A model generated the notes under the pieces. The model had not been told where the DNA came from and did not search any database. It saw only the letters and a program-made list of their open reading frames with translations. Position numbers and translations under genes: made by a program. From the NCBI GenBank assembly GCA_023393525.1, contig JAEWKZ010000010.1, positions 1 to 60,146 of the forward strand: 60,146 bases of DNA, read 5' to 3'. This stretch comes from Pseudomonadota bacterium. Its GTDB lineage: Bacteria; Desulfobacterota; Desulfovibrionia; Desulfovibrionales; Desulfomicrobiaceae. Every line of letters begins with the position of its first letter. The first letter of the stretch is position 1. Below, in pieces: positions 16,973 through 24,350 of the stretch.

Positions 16973-17974
16973 GTGGAAAGAGTTCTTCTTGATTACGGCA
17001 GCGGCGGCAAGGCTTCGCATCGGCTCATCGGCGAGCTTTTTCTCAAATACCTGGGCAACGAGGTTCTTGACCGTCTCGACGACGCGGCCCTCCTGCATGT
17101 CAGCGGCCCCATTTCCATGAGCACCGACACCTTCACCGTGGACCCCATATTTTTCCCCGGCGGCGACATCGGATCCCTGGCCGTGCACGGAACGGTCAAT
17201 GACGTGGCCATGCTCGGCGCGCGTCCAAAATACATGACCTGCGGATTCATCATCGAGGAAGGCCTGCCCATGGCCGATCTGGAGCGCATTGTTCAGTCCA
17301 TGGGGGAGGCCGCCCGCGAAGCGGGAGTGCTGGTGGTCTCGGGCGATACCAAGGTCGTGCCCAAGGGCACGGTGGACAAGATCTTCATCAACACCACCGG
17401 TATCGGCGAAATCTTCGTGAACGAGGCCCCAAGCGGGCACCGCGCCGCTCCCGGAGACGCGATCCTGATCAGCGGCTTCATGGGCGACCATGGCCTGGCC
17501 ATCCTCTCCAAGCGCGAAGGCCTGACCTTCGAGGCCCCCGTGCTTTCAGACTGCGCGTCCCTCAATCATCTCATCGTGCGCCTGCTCGAAGCCATCCCGT
17601 CCGTGCACGTGCTGCGCGATCCCACCCGGGGCGGCCTGGCCACGACCCTGAACGAGATCGCCGGACAGTCGGGCGTGGAATGCCGGATTTTTGAATCCAA
17701 AATTCCGGTCCGCCCCGAAGTCAGTGGCGGCTGCTCCTTCCTGGGCCTTGATCCCCTGTACCTGGCCAACGAGGGCAAGTTCATCTGCATCCTGCCCCAG
17801 GAGCACGCCGAGGCGGCCCTGGCCATCATGCGCTCGGACCCGCTCGGTGCGGACGCCGTGCAGATCGGCGACGTGCGCGCAGAGCACCCCGGCAAGGTCG
17901 TGCTGGAAACGCCCCTGGGCGGCACCCGGCTCATGGACATGCTCGAAGGCGAACAGTTGCCGCGCATCTGCTGA
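16973..17974 (+). CDS. hypE: Carbamoyl dehydratase HypE
   Basis: HypE converts the carbamoyl group placed on its C-terminal Cys into the cyanide ligand of the NiFe site. The protein ends PRIC, with that essential terminal Cys, and contains the AIRS-family fold (YGSGGKASHRLI at the start, GTVNDVAMLGA, DPTRGGLATTLNEIA). The frame is open from a TTG at 16943, but the GTG at 16973 follows AGGGGGAAG and starts exactly at the family N terminus (ERVLLDYGSGG). Product 333 aa. It may be transcribed with hypC-hypD across the hairpin. Confidence 0.94.
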   Translation: MERVLLDYGSGGKASHRLIGELFLKYLGNEVLDRLDDAALLHVSGPISMSTDTFTVDPIFFPGGDIGSLAVHGTVNDVAMLGARPKYMTCGFIIEEGLPMADLERIVQSMGEAAREAGVLVVSGDTKVVPKGTVDKIFINTTGIGEIFVNEAPSGHRAAPGDAILISGFMGDHGLAILSKREGLTFEAPVLSDCASLNHLIVRLLEAIPSVHVLRDPTRGGLATTLNEIAGQSGVECRIFESKIPVRPEVSGGCSFLGLDPLYLANEGKFICILPQEHAEAALAIMRSDPLGADAVQIGDVRAEHPGKVVLETPLGGTRLMDMLEGEQLPRIC

Positions 17975-17975
17975 T

Positions 17976-18509
17976 ATGAGTTGTTCCCTGGCCTATGTGG
18001 CCATCGATTTTGAAACCGCGGATTCGCGCCGCGACAGCGCCTGCGCCGTGGGCCTGACCAAGGTCCGGGGCGGCGAGATTGTGGACCGGCTCTATGGCCT
18101 GATCCGTCCGCCGCGCTCGCGCTTTTCGCCATTCTGCGTGAATGTGCATGGCATTCATTGGTCCGACGTCAAGGACGCCCCCCCTTTCCGGGAGTTCTGG
18201 ATCGAGAATGCGGGGTTTCTGGAAGGAATTGATTTTTTGGCCGCGCACAACGCCAGATTCGATCGCTCGGTGCTTGGCGCGTGCTGCACCATGGCCGGCC
18301 TGCCTGCGCCGAACCTGCCCTTTGTCTGCACCGTGGACCTGGCCCGCAACCAGTGGAATCTGCGGCCCACCAAATTGCCGGACGTCTGCCGTCACCTGGG
18401 CCTTGACCTCAATCATCATCATGCCGGGTCCGATGCCGAGGCCTGCGCCCGCATCGTCATGGCCGCAGTGGATGAAAACCCCCGCTGTCTGAGCCCTTTC
18501 GGAATATAG
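17976..18509 (+). CDS. DnaQ-like 3'-5' exonuclease
   Basis: A single exonuclease domain of 177 aa shows the DEDDh pattern: Exo I AIDFETAD with the Asp/Glu pair, Exo II within LAAHNARFDRSV, and Exo III HHAGSDAEACA near residue 148. The ATG at 17976 is two bases after the hypE stop, so translation is coupled. Proteins of this type resemble the polymerase III epsilon subunit but stand alone and trim DNA or RNA 3' ends. The exact substrate is unknown. Confidence 0.85.
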   Translation: MSCSLAYVAIDFETADSRRDSACAVGLTKVRGGEIVDRLYGLIRPPRSRFSPFCVNVHGIHWSDVKDAPPFREFWIENAGFLEGIDFLAAHNARFDRSVLGACCTMAGLPAPNLPFVCTVDLARNQWNLRPTKLPDVCRHLGLDLNHHHAGSDAEACARIVMAAVDENPRCLSPFGI

Positions 18510-18517
18510 GAGAATAT

Positions 18518-18985
18518 ATGCCGTTGTCTTTGGCCCAGATGCGGGCCCATATCTTTCTTGTCATTCTGGATAGATTCTCCGGCAGCAGGGAGCGTCGCCA
18601 GGAGGCCCTGGCCGAGTATTTTCTGGTGACCATGCCCAATGTTCCGGAGGACGCGGCCAAGCGGCTCGCGGAACTCATCCCGGACCTCATGCCCGAGCTC
18701 TACTCCAAGTGGATCGGCGAATTTGCCGACAGGCTCTTTGAAACGGTGCCGGACGAACAATTGCAGCACCTGTGCGACGGCACGGTGGAAAACAACGCCG
18801 CCCTGGGGCTGGTTTTTCTGATGTTCATGGAATCCGAGCGCATGGAAAAACAGACCGAGGACGATCTGCGCGAATACGCGCGCAAGCATTCCGGCGCGGA
18901 CGACATGGGCGATCTGGTGGCTGAATATCTGCGCGGAAAGGTCGCGGCCCTGCGGGCGGATGTGAGTGGGGAAAAGTTGCAATAG
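18518..18985 (+). CDS. Protein of unknown function
   Basis: An ATG at 18518, eight bases after the exonuclease stop and preceded by AGGAG, opens a 155-residue frame with good core-genome codon use. The protein is acidic and mostly helical by eye (RRQEALAEYFLV, DDLREYARKHSGADD), with no signal peptide, cysteines or recognisable catalytic motif. It is probably a cytoplasmic protein cotranscribed with hypE and the exonuclease. I do not recognise the family. Confidence 0.65.
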   Translation: MPLSLAQMRAHIFLVILDRFSGSRERRQEALAEYFLVTMPNVPEDAAKRLAELIPDLMPELYSKWIGEFADRLFETVPDEQLQHLCDGTVENNAALGLVFLMFMESERMEKQTEDDLREYARKHSGADDMGDLVAEYLRGKVAALRADVSGEKLQ

Positions 18986-19015
18986 AAGGCAAATGGGTGT
19001 TGCCTAGCTGGAGGA

Positions 19016-19196
19016 CGGGGTGTGGCGGTTGTCCCGGACAGGGTCCGCCGAAACTCCTTCGCAGGCCTCGTAGAGTTGAATCATCGCCCCTGTCGAACAC
19101 ACACCGTTTTTCAAGCGGCCCGCGATGATTCAACAAACGATGCCACGCTCAGTCAAACAGTCGGCGGCCCCTGCCCGGGACAACCGCCACACCCCG
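19016..19196. repeat. Nested inverted-repeat element
   Basis: Arms of 36 nt at 19016-19051 and 19161-19196 are inverted copies with 34 of 36 matches (CGGGGTGTGGCGGTTGTCCC and beyond). Inside lies a perfect 13-nt inverted pair, GTTGAATCATCGC at 19075-19087 and its complement at 19122-19134. The 18-mer TCGTAGAGTTGAATCATC at 19068-19085 recurs directly at 19336-19353. A pyrimidine/purine-rich stretch at 19281-19320 (CCCCCTGCC, then GGGGGAGTACCC) adds more partial symmetry. The rest of 18986-19370 holds no gene I can support. Confidence 0.7.
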
Positions 19197-19370
19197 CAGC
19201 GACTCCCGTATTCGGATTTTCAAAGAATGGCTGAGCGAAAATTTGAAATGAATGCATGTCTGACGAATGAGTCTTGAATCTCCCCCTGCCAAGGGGGAGT
19301 ACCCGCAGGGGGAGGGGGTATTCCCCTCAAAGGCATCGTAGAGTTGAATCATCACTTCTGGCGAGCAAGT

Positions 19371-19433
19371 TCAGGTCCGGTATGTTTCGCTTCGTTTGCC
19401 AGTGGCTACAACCAATACCATCAGTTCCCGGTC
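19371..19433 (-). pseudogene. C-terminal scrap of a RelE-type toxin
   Basis: Just past the antitoxin stop, in another frame of the same strand, the sequence reads DRELMVLVVATGKRSETYRT then TGA. This matches the last strand of RelE/ParE-family toxins (a VLVV-x3-GKR-x-E-x-YR ending). The rest of the toxin, roughly 70 residues, is missing, so the toxin appears deleted with only its 3' end left. The call rests on motif recognition of a short segment. Confidence 0.5.
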
Positions 19434-19633
19434 ATGTAGTCGGCAGAAGATTCCTGGAGAATTTTTTCGAGTGGGACGGCTTGGTCTTTTCGGGCTTTGG
19501 CGTCATCATACATCCGGATGTCATCCAGTTCTTCCAGGGCCTCAAGGATGTGGGTCCATTCTTCAATGGACAGAACCACCGCCTTTCGCTGTGCCTGTTC
19601 GTCCACAAGGTAGCTGGGATGCAACTCGATCAT
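19421..19633 (-). CDS. RelB/Phd-like antitoxin, orphan
   Basis: This 70-residue acidic protein begins MIELHPSYLVDEQAQRKAVV and continues LSIEEWTHILEALEELDDIRMYDDAK. That is the typical layout of Phd/RelB antitoxins: an N-terminal DNA-binding part followed by an acidic helix that wraps the toxin. Normally a relE/parE gene follows at once; here only a 3' scrap is found at 19371-19433. The C terminus (ADYMTGN) may itself be altered by the deletion. It is probably an antitoxin relic or free antitoxin. Confidence 0.7.
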   Translation of the reverse strand: MIELHPSYLVDEQAQRKAVVLSIEEWTHILEALEELDDIRMYDDAKARKDQAVPLEKILQESSADYMTGN

Positions 19634-19718
19634 GGGTACCCCCGGGGATGCGTCGTTGTATCCATAGACCTAGTGAAGCTGGCGTCCTTGGTCAAGGGAA
19701 GTGGTCGGATGGAATATG

Positions 19719-19753
19719 AAAAGCCCGCCCAGGCGAACCTGGACGGGCTTTTT
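19719..19753 (-). terminator. Rho-independent terminator after ppaC
   Basis: AAAAGCCCGCCCAGG and CCTGGACGGGCTTTTT pair into a GC-rich stem with a four-base loop, flanked by A and T runs on both sides. It lies 20 bp beyond the ppaC stop, so it most likely ends that minus-strand transcript. It could also act in the other direction. Confidence 0.85.
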
Positions 19754-19772
19754 GCATTCAAAAAAACAGGGC

Positions 19773-20693
19773 TTAGGCGAAAGCCTTTTCGAACTTGGGC
19801 ACAACGTCCTTTTTGCGGGACATGACCTTGGGCAGCCATGCCTTTCCGTCCACGGGCTTGACGCCGAAGGCCTTCTCGACCACGGCGGCGTCGTCGGAGG
19901 CGATCAGGATCTCGGAGCCTTCCTTCATGATGTCGGTCAGCAGCAGGAACACGGAGTGGTTGCCCTTCTCGGCCTTGAGCGCGGCGATGTCGGCGGCCAG
20001 GTCGCCCTTGACGGCGTCGAGGATGGACAGGTCGACGACTTCCAGCTGGCCGATGCCGACCTTGGTGCCGTTCATGTTGAAATCCTTGTAGTCGCGCAGA
20101 ACCAGCTCGCGGGCCGGGGTGCCTTCAACGGCGGACTTGACCTTGAACATTTCCATGCCCAAGGCGGGCAGGTCGGCGATACCGGCGATCTTGCCCAGTT
20201 CGGCGGCGGCTTCCTTGTCGGCCGGGGTGCAGGTCGGGGACTTGAAGATGACGGTGTCGCTCAGAATGGCGCAGAGCATGATGCCGGCGATGTTCTTGGG
20301 GATCTCGACGCCGAAGTACTTGTACATGGCGTTGATGACCGTGGCGGTGCAGCCGACGGGCCAGATCCAGCATTCCAGGGGGCTGGAGGTGGTCAGGTCG
20401 CCCAGCTTGTGGTGGTCGACGATGCCGAGCACTTCAGCCTGCTTGATGTCCTCGGGCAGCTGGGCCAGGTCGGAGGTGTCGACCAGGAAAACTTTTTCGC
20501 CGGCAAAAGAGGTCTTGACGGCGGGAGCGGCGACGCCGAACTTCTCAAGGATGAACTTGGTCTCGGGGGGCAGTTCGCCCTGGGCTGCGGGGGTGCAGGC
20601 TACGCCGAGCTTGCTCTTCAGGTCGGCCAGCGCGATGGCGCTGCAGATGGTATCGGAATCGGGATTCTTGTGACCAAAAACATAAACGGACAT
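19773..20693 (-). CDS. ppaC: Manganese-dependent inorganic pyrophosphatase (family II)
   Basis: This 306-residue DHH-family phosphoesterase hydrolyses PPi to phosphate in the cytoplasm. It has the N-terminal VFGHKNPDSDT metal-binding motif, LVDTSD, and the name-giving VDHHKLGD near residue 108, then a C-terminal DHHA2-like domain ending in RKKDVVPKFEKAF, where the substrate-binding R-K-K lies. Its own terminator follows. In sulfate reducers, PPi removal drives sulfate activation to APS; that role is general knowledge. Confidence 0.95.
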   Translation of the reverse strand: MSVYVFGHKNPDSDTICSAIALADLKSKLGVACTPAAQGELPPETKFILEKFGVAAPAVKTSFAGEKVFLVDTSDLAQLPEDIKQAEVLGIVDHHKLGDLTTSSPLECWIWPVGCTATVINAMYKYFGVEIPKNIAGIMLCAILSDTVIFKSPTCTPADKEAAAELGKIAGIADLPALGMEMFKVKSAVEGTPARELVLRDYKDFNMNGTKVGIGQLEVVDLSILDAVKGDLAADIAALKAEKGNHSVFLLLTDIMKEGSEILIASDDAAVVEKAFGVKPVDGKAWLPKVMSRKKDVVPKFEKAFA

Positions 20694-20783
20694 GGTATTC
20701 CTCCTACAAGGGTTTATTGGCGAACAAAGACATTGTGCTAAATATCACAATTATTCGCGGCTGCCAAGAGATAAGATGAGTGG

Positions 20784-21463
20784 TCACAGAGTGGAAAGCG
20801 CGCCAAGGAGCAGGCTGGCCCCGGCCAGGGCATAGGCCCTGCGTACGCGCAGGGCGAGAATTGCCCCGGCGCAGGCCCCGGCCCAGAGCATGGGCCAGCT
20901 TGGTTGCGGGCCTCCGGAAAACCACGGCTGAAGCAGGCGCGAGGCTGCGCAGAGGGGCGTCACGCAGAGCAGGAAGATCGCGAAATTGAGCAGGAAAATT
21001 TCCAGCAGCGCGGAGGATGTGAGGCGGCTGGGCGCAAAGACGTTTTCATTGCCCCTGCGGTTCCAGGTCAGGAGGCGGTTGTAGCGCGCGTTCTGCCGCT
21101 TGCGGTGGAGTTGCTCGATCCAGGCGCCCAGGTAGGCCAGGGGCAGCGTGGCGACGACAATGAGCGCCGTGGCGCGCATGTCCGCATCCGGCAGGCAGGC
21201 CAGGACTGTCAGGGTCGCGGTCAGGGAAAAGAGGGCCTGGGGCGGAATGTAGGTTCCGGCCGGGAAGAGATCAAGCCAGAGCAGTTCGAAGAAGATGCCC
21301 GCGCTCAAGGCCGGTTGGAGTCTGAAGGTCAACCCCGCCCAGAGCAGGGAGGCGAAGAGGGGCCGATGGACGAAGCCCAGGTCGACGGCGACTCGGGCCA
21401 GGGCCAGGAGGGCAAAAAAAAACTTCCTCCGGCCAGCAGGATGATGTCGTGGGTGCTTACCAT
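20784..21463 (-). CDS. PTS mannose-type EIIC, interrupted by a frameshift at a T9 run
   Basis: A membrane protein with several hydrophobic segments has the EIIC (mannose/fructose/sorbose) pattern, including VDLGFVHRPLFASLLW and the highly typical FFELLWLDLFPAGTYIPPQ. The N terminus (MVSTHDIILLAGG) starts at ATG 21463 but is in a different frame from the rest. The two parts join only if the run of nine T (plus-strand A run at 21414-21422) is read as ten or seven. As written, translation from 21463 stops early, and the downstream frame has only a TTG start at 21332. This is a mutation, a sequencing error or a slippage site. No EIID gene follows. Confidence 0.65.
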
Positions 21464-21488
21464 ACTGTTTCGAATCGGGAGATTTTCA

Positions 21489-21953
21489 CTACAGATTGAC
21501 CTTGGTTGTTGCCGAGGGCACGCAGCGGAAATCGATCTCCACGCCGTGCTCGCTGAAATATTTCAGGCAGGAGCGGTCTTCCGCCCCCAGCGCGATGTGT
21601 TCGCAAACCTGTTCCTTGCCTGGCCCGTAATGCAGATTGCCGATGTTGACCAGAGAGAACGGCAGTCCGTTCATGTGCGCGCTTCTGGCGTCGGCGCAGT
21701 CGGAGAAAAGAACCAGCACATGCTGATCGGGATCGTCCTTGCGCACGCGCTCCAGGAGCGTCATGGCTTCGGACACCGGGCAGCACAGGAAGGTGATGCC
21801 GCTCGGCACCGCCAGGCTCATGATCTCCTGCCGCAGATCGTCGGCAGCCAACTCGTCGTTGGCGACCAGCAGGGTCTTGGCCCTGATGTGCGGAAGCCAG
21901 GCCTCGATGATCTGGCCGTGGACGAGGCGGTTGTCGATGCGGAACCAGAGCAC
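21489..21953 (-). CDS. PTS mannose/sorbose-type EIIB
   Basis: The protein starts at a GTG at 21953, two bases after the EIIA stop with GAGG upstream, and begins LWFRIDNRLVHGQIIEAW. H12 in the RLVHGQ motif is the phosphorylation site of the PTS IIB sorbose family. Length is 154 aa, normal for a free EIIB. It receives phosphate from EIIA and would pass it to a sugar through EIIC/EIID. With EIIC broken and EIID absent, a regulatory phosphorelay is more likely than sugar uptake. Confidence 0.88.
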   Translation of the reverse strand: MLWFRIDNRLVHGQIIEAWLPHIRAKTLLVANDELAADDLRQEIMSLAVPSGITFLCCPVSEAMTLLERVRKDDPDQHVLVLFSDCADARSAHMNGLPFSLVNIGNLHYGPGKEQVCEHIALGAEDRSCLKYFSEHGVEIDFRCVPSATTKVNL

Positions 21954-21955
21954 GG

Positions 21956-22366
21956 CTAGGCCTCGGTGATCTTGCGGCTCAGCACTTCGCCGGCGACGAC
22001 GATGCCCTGAATGGCCGCGTTTTTGGCTTCCTGAGCCAGTTGGGAGAGTTCCTGGGCGCGCATGCCCAGAATCCTGAGCAGCATGGGCAGGTTGGCGCCG
22101 GTCAGCACGTCGACCTTGCCCGGCTGCAAGAGGGACAGGCTGATGTTGGACGGGGTGCCGCCGAACATGTCGGTCAGGATGATCACGCCGTCGCCCGTTT
22201 CCATCCGCTTGACGGTCTGCTTGAGTTCCGTGAGCAGGGCGCTCATTTCCACGGCTCCTTCCACGGCGATATGGGCGCACTGCTCCTGGGGCCCCAGAAT
22301 CGTCTGGGCAGCCTCAAGCAGATGTTTGCCGAACTGGCCATGGGTTACCACAATCACTCCAACCAT
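21956..22366 (-). CDS. PTS mannose-type EIIA
   Basis: This 136-residue EIIA of the mannose class begins MVGVIVVTHGQFGKHL; H9 in THG is the phosphorylated residue. DMFGGTPSN near residue 66 is also family-typical. It follows rapZ by 12 bp in a minus-strand operon with rpoN, hpf and ptsN, a nitrogen-PTS-like setting. It likely takes phosphate from HPr (not in the window) and passes it to the adjacent EIIB. Confidence 0.92.
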   Translation of the reverse strand: MVGVIVVTHGQFGKHLLEAAQTILGPQEQCAHIAVEGAVEMSALLTELKQTVKRMETGDGVIILTDMFGGTPSNISLSLLQPGKVDVLTGANLPMLLRILGMRAQELSQLAQEAKNAAIQGIVVAGEVLSRKITEA

Positions 22367-22378
22367 TGCTCCTCCAGG

Positions 22379-23266
22379 TTATCCGAGACTGAAATGCCGG
22401 TGTTCGACGGAAACGGTGAAGTCCCGGCCGCGCAGATGGGCCAGCACGGCCTCGGTCACGGCCACGGAACGGTGCCTTCCGCCGGTGCATCCAAAGGCCA
22501 TGGTCAGACGATAGCGTCCTTCCTTGGCGTACAGGGGCAGCGTGAAGTCGAGAAATTCCAAAAGGCGGCGCAGGTATTCGCGCCCCGGGTCGCTGTCCAA
22601 AACGTAGTGGGCGATGGCCTCGTCCTTGCCCGACATCGGGCGCAGGGCCTCGTCGAAATAGGGATTGGGCAAAAAGCGCAGGTCCGTGACGTTGTCGGCC
22701 TCGGCCGGAGCGCCGTACTTGAAGCCGAACGAGATCAGATGCACGCGCATGCCCTGGCTGCGGGAAGACAGGCTCTCCCACTTGTCCTGGATGACCCGCC
22801 GCAGATCGTGCACCGAATAGTGCGAGGTGTCGATGACCAGGTCCGCCTGGGTGCGGATGGGCTCAAGGATCTCCCGTTCCCGTTCCAGGGCGCCTTCCAG
22901 GCCGAGGTTGCCCGAGGCCAGCGGATGCGGCCGCCTGGTCGTGGCGTATCGGCGCAGGAGGATCTGGTTGGAAGAGTCCGTGAAAAGCAGCGTCGGCCGC
23001 ACGGAAAACTTCTGAATGTCAAGAAGCACTTCCTTCCACTGAACCGCGAAGTCGGGCTGGCGCAGGTCCATGCCCATGGCCAGGCCGGGGTAGTCCTTGG
23101 ACGAGGAATTGAAGAACAGTTCGATGAGCGCCGGAGCCATGCGCGCCGGAAGCCCGTCGACACAGAAAAAGCCCATGTCCTCGAAGACCCTGAGCGCCGT
23201 GCTTTTGCCCGATCCGGACATGCCGGAGACGATGACGACGTTTTTGTGTTCGCTTTGGGGCTGCAT
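22379..23266 (-). CDS. rapZ: RapZ-family RNase adapter/nucleotide-binding protein
   Basis: The N-terminal kinase-like domain has a Walker A motif GMSGSGKS at residues 15-22 and FFCVDGLP. The C-terminal RapZ domain contains HLISFGFKYGAP and the GCTGGRHRSV signature. In enteric bacteria RapZ senses glucosamine-6-phosphate and guides RNase E on small RNAs; the role here is inferred. Upstream ATGs at 23314 and 23284 exist; ATG 23266 has GGAG eight bases before it and fits family length (295 aa). Confidence 0.92.
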   Translation of the reverse strand: MQPQSEHKNVVIVSGMSGSGKSTALRVFEDMGFFCVDGLPARMAPALIELFFNSSSKDYPGLAMGMDLRQPDFAVQWKEVLLDIQKFSVRPTLLFTDSSNQILLRRYATTRRPHPLASGNLGLEGALEREREILEPIRTQADLVIDTSHYSVHDLRRVIQDKWESLSSRSQGMRVHLISFGFKYGAPAEADNVTDLRFLPNPYFDEALRPMSGKDEAIAHYVLDSDPGREYLRRLLEFLDFTLPLYAKEGRYRLTMAFGCTGGRHRSVAVTEAVLAHLRGRDFTVSVEHRHFSLG

Positions 23267-23289
23267 GAGGCTCTCCGGACGCATCCCGG

Positions 23290-23739
23290 CTAGACGGTCT
23301 GCAACAGCTCCCACAGCCCTTCCTGGCCGGGGGAGTTGGCAAAGGCCTGGCGGAAGGAGCTGTCCTTGAGCAGGCGGGATACGGTTGCCAGGAGTTTCAA
23401 GTGCAGTCCGACCACGCTGGATGGGGCCAGCACCGTGAAGAAGATGCTGGCCGGTTTGTGATCGAGACTGGCGAAATCGACGCCTTCATGGCTGCGGCCG
23501 ACGATGACCAGAACCTGATCGATGCTGTCGAGCTTGCCGTGGGGGATGGCGATGCCGTCCCCGATGCCCGTGGTCCCGAGCATTTCCCGGTCCATGAGGA
23601 CCTGGGCCACGCGTTTGGGGTCGAGACCGGGGATTTTGGCCGACAGCGGCGAAACGAGTTCGGCCAGGACCTCGGGTTTGGTCCTGGCCGAGAGGTCGGA
23701 AATGATCAAATCCTTGTCCAGGTATTCAGCAAGCTTCAT
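23290..23739 (-). CDS. ptsN: Nitrogen-PTS EIIA component
   Basis: This 149-residue PTS EIIA-2 domain has the phospho-histidine H67 in GIAIPHGKLD, preceded by REMLGTTGIG. EIIA-Ntr proteins take phosphate from NPr/HPr and regulate potassium, nitrogen and stress functions rather than sugar transport. It lies 3 bp downstream of hpf and 23 bp upstream of rapZ, matching the conserved rpoN-hpf-ptsN-rapZ order of proteobacteria. Confidence 0.95.
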   Translation of the reverse strand: MKLAEYLDKDLIISDLSARTKPEVLAELVSPLSAKIPGLDPKRVAQVLMDREMLGTTGIGDGIAIPHGKLDSIDQVLVIVGRSHEGVDFASLDHKPASIFFTVLAPSSVVGLHLKLLATVSRLLKDSSFRQAFANSPGQEGLWELLQTV

Positions 23740-23742
23740 TCC

Positions 23743-24285
23743 CTATACCCCGGGGTCGATCAGGCCGAAGTCGCCGGTTTTGCGGCGGTAGATCACGTTG
23801 ACCCGCTCGTTTTCGGCATTGAGGAACACCAGGAATTCGTTGTCCGTGCTTTCGAGCTGCAGGGCGGCCTCCTCGACGATCATGGGCTTGGGCGAGAAGT
23901 CGTCTGTTTTCTGGATCTGGGGCCTGCGCTCTGCGCCGGCCTCTTCCTCGAAGCCGCCGGCGACCACGCGCGTGCTGTCGGTTCCGCCTTTGCGACGGCT
24001 CTTGTCCTTGTCACGGACCTTGCGCATCTGGGCTTCAAGCTTGTCCCAGACCAGGTCGACGGTGGAGTACATGTCTTCGCTGTCCTCGCGGGCGGAGATG
24101 TGCACGTTTTTTCCCGTCAGCACTATATCGGCGATATGTCGGAATTTCTCCACTTCGAGATTGACCTGCAGTTCGGCGTCGGGGGTGCCGGCCATGAACT
24201 TGGCGAGCTTGCCGAAACGGTCCCTGGCGTACTTGCGCAGATGGTCGGAAGGATCGAAGTTTTTGAAATTGAAGGTAATCCTCAT
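23743..24285 (-). CDS. hpf: Ribosome hibernation promoting factor, long form
   Basis: The N-terminal domain (MRITFNFKNFDPSD to about residue 95) is the ribosome-binding HPF/RaiA fold. A charged linker (RKGGTDSTRVV) and a C-terminal dimerisation domain (VNVIYRRKTGDFGLIDP) make it the long type, 180 aa, which joins 70S ribosomes into 100S dimers. ATG 24285 has GAGGAGG just upstream and is preferred over the ATG at 24354. It sits directly after rpoN. Confidence 0.93.
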   Translation of the reverse strand: MRITFNFKNFDPSDHLRKYARDRFGKLAKFMAGTPDAELQVNLEVEKFRHIADIVLTGKNVHISAREDSEDMYSTVDLVWDKLEAQMRKVRDKDKSRRKGGTDSTRVVAGGFEEEAGAERRPQIQKTDDFSPKPMIVEEAALQLESTDNEFLVFLNAENERVNVIYRRKTGDFGLIDPGV

Positions 24286-24350
24286 GGAAGCCTCCTCGCA
24301 TGTTGAGGGTCTGCCCTGATCGTTCCAGGGGAACGACCGCGGGCGGGGTG

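Noticed and set aside
19149..19355. 68-residue minus-strand frame
   Set aside because: It consists of the palindromic repeat cluster read through. Its start (MIQLYDAFEG) is the repeated 18-mer itself, so it is not independent evidence of a gene.
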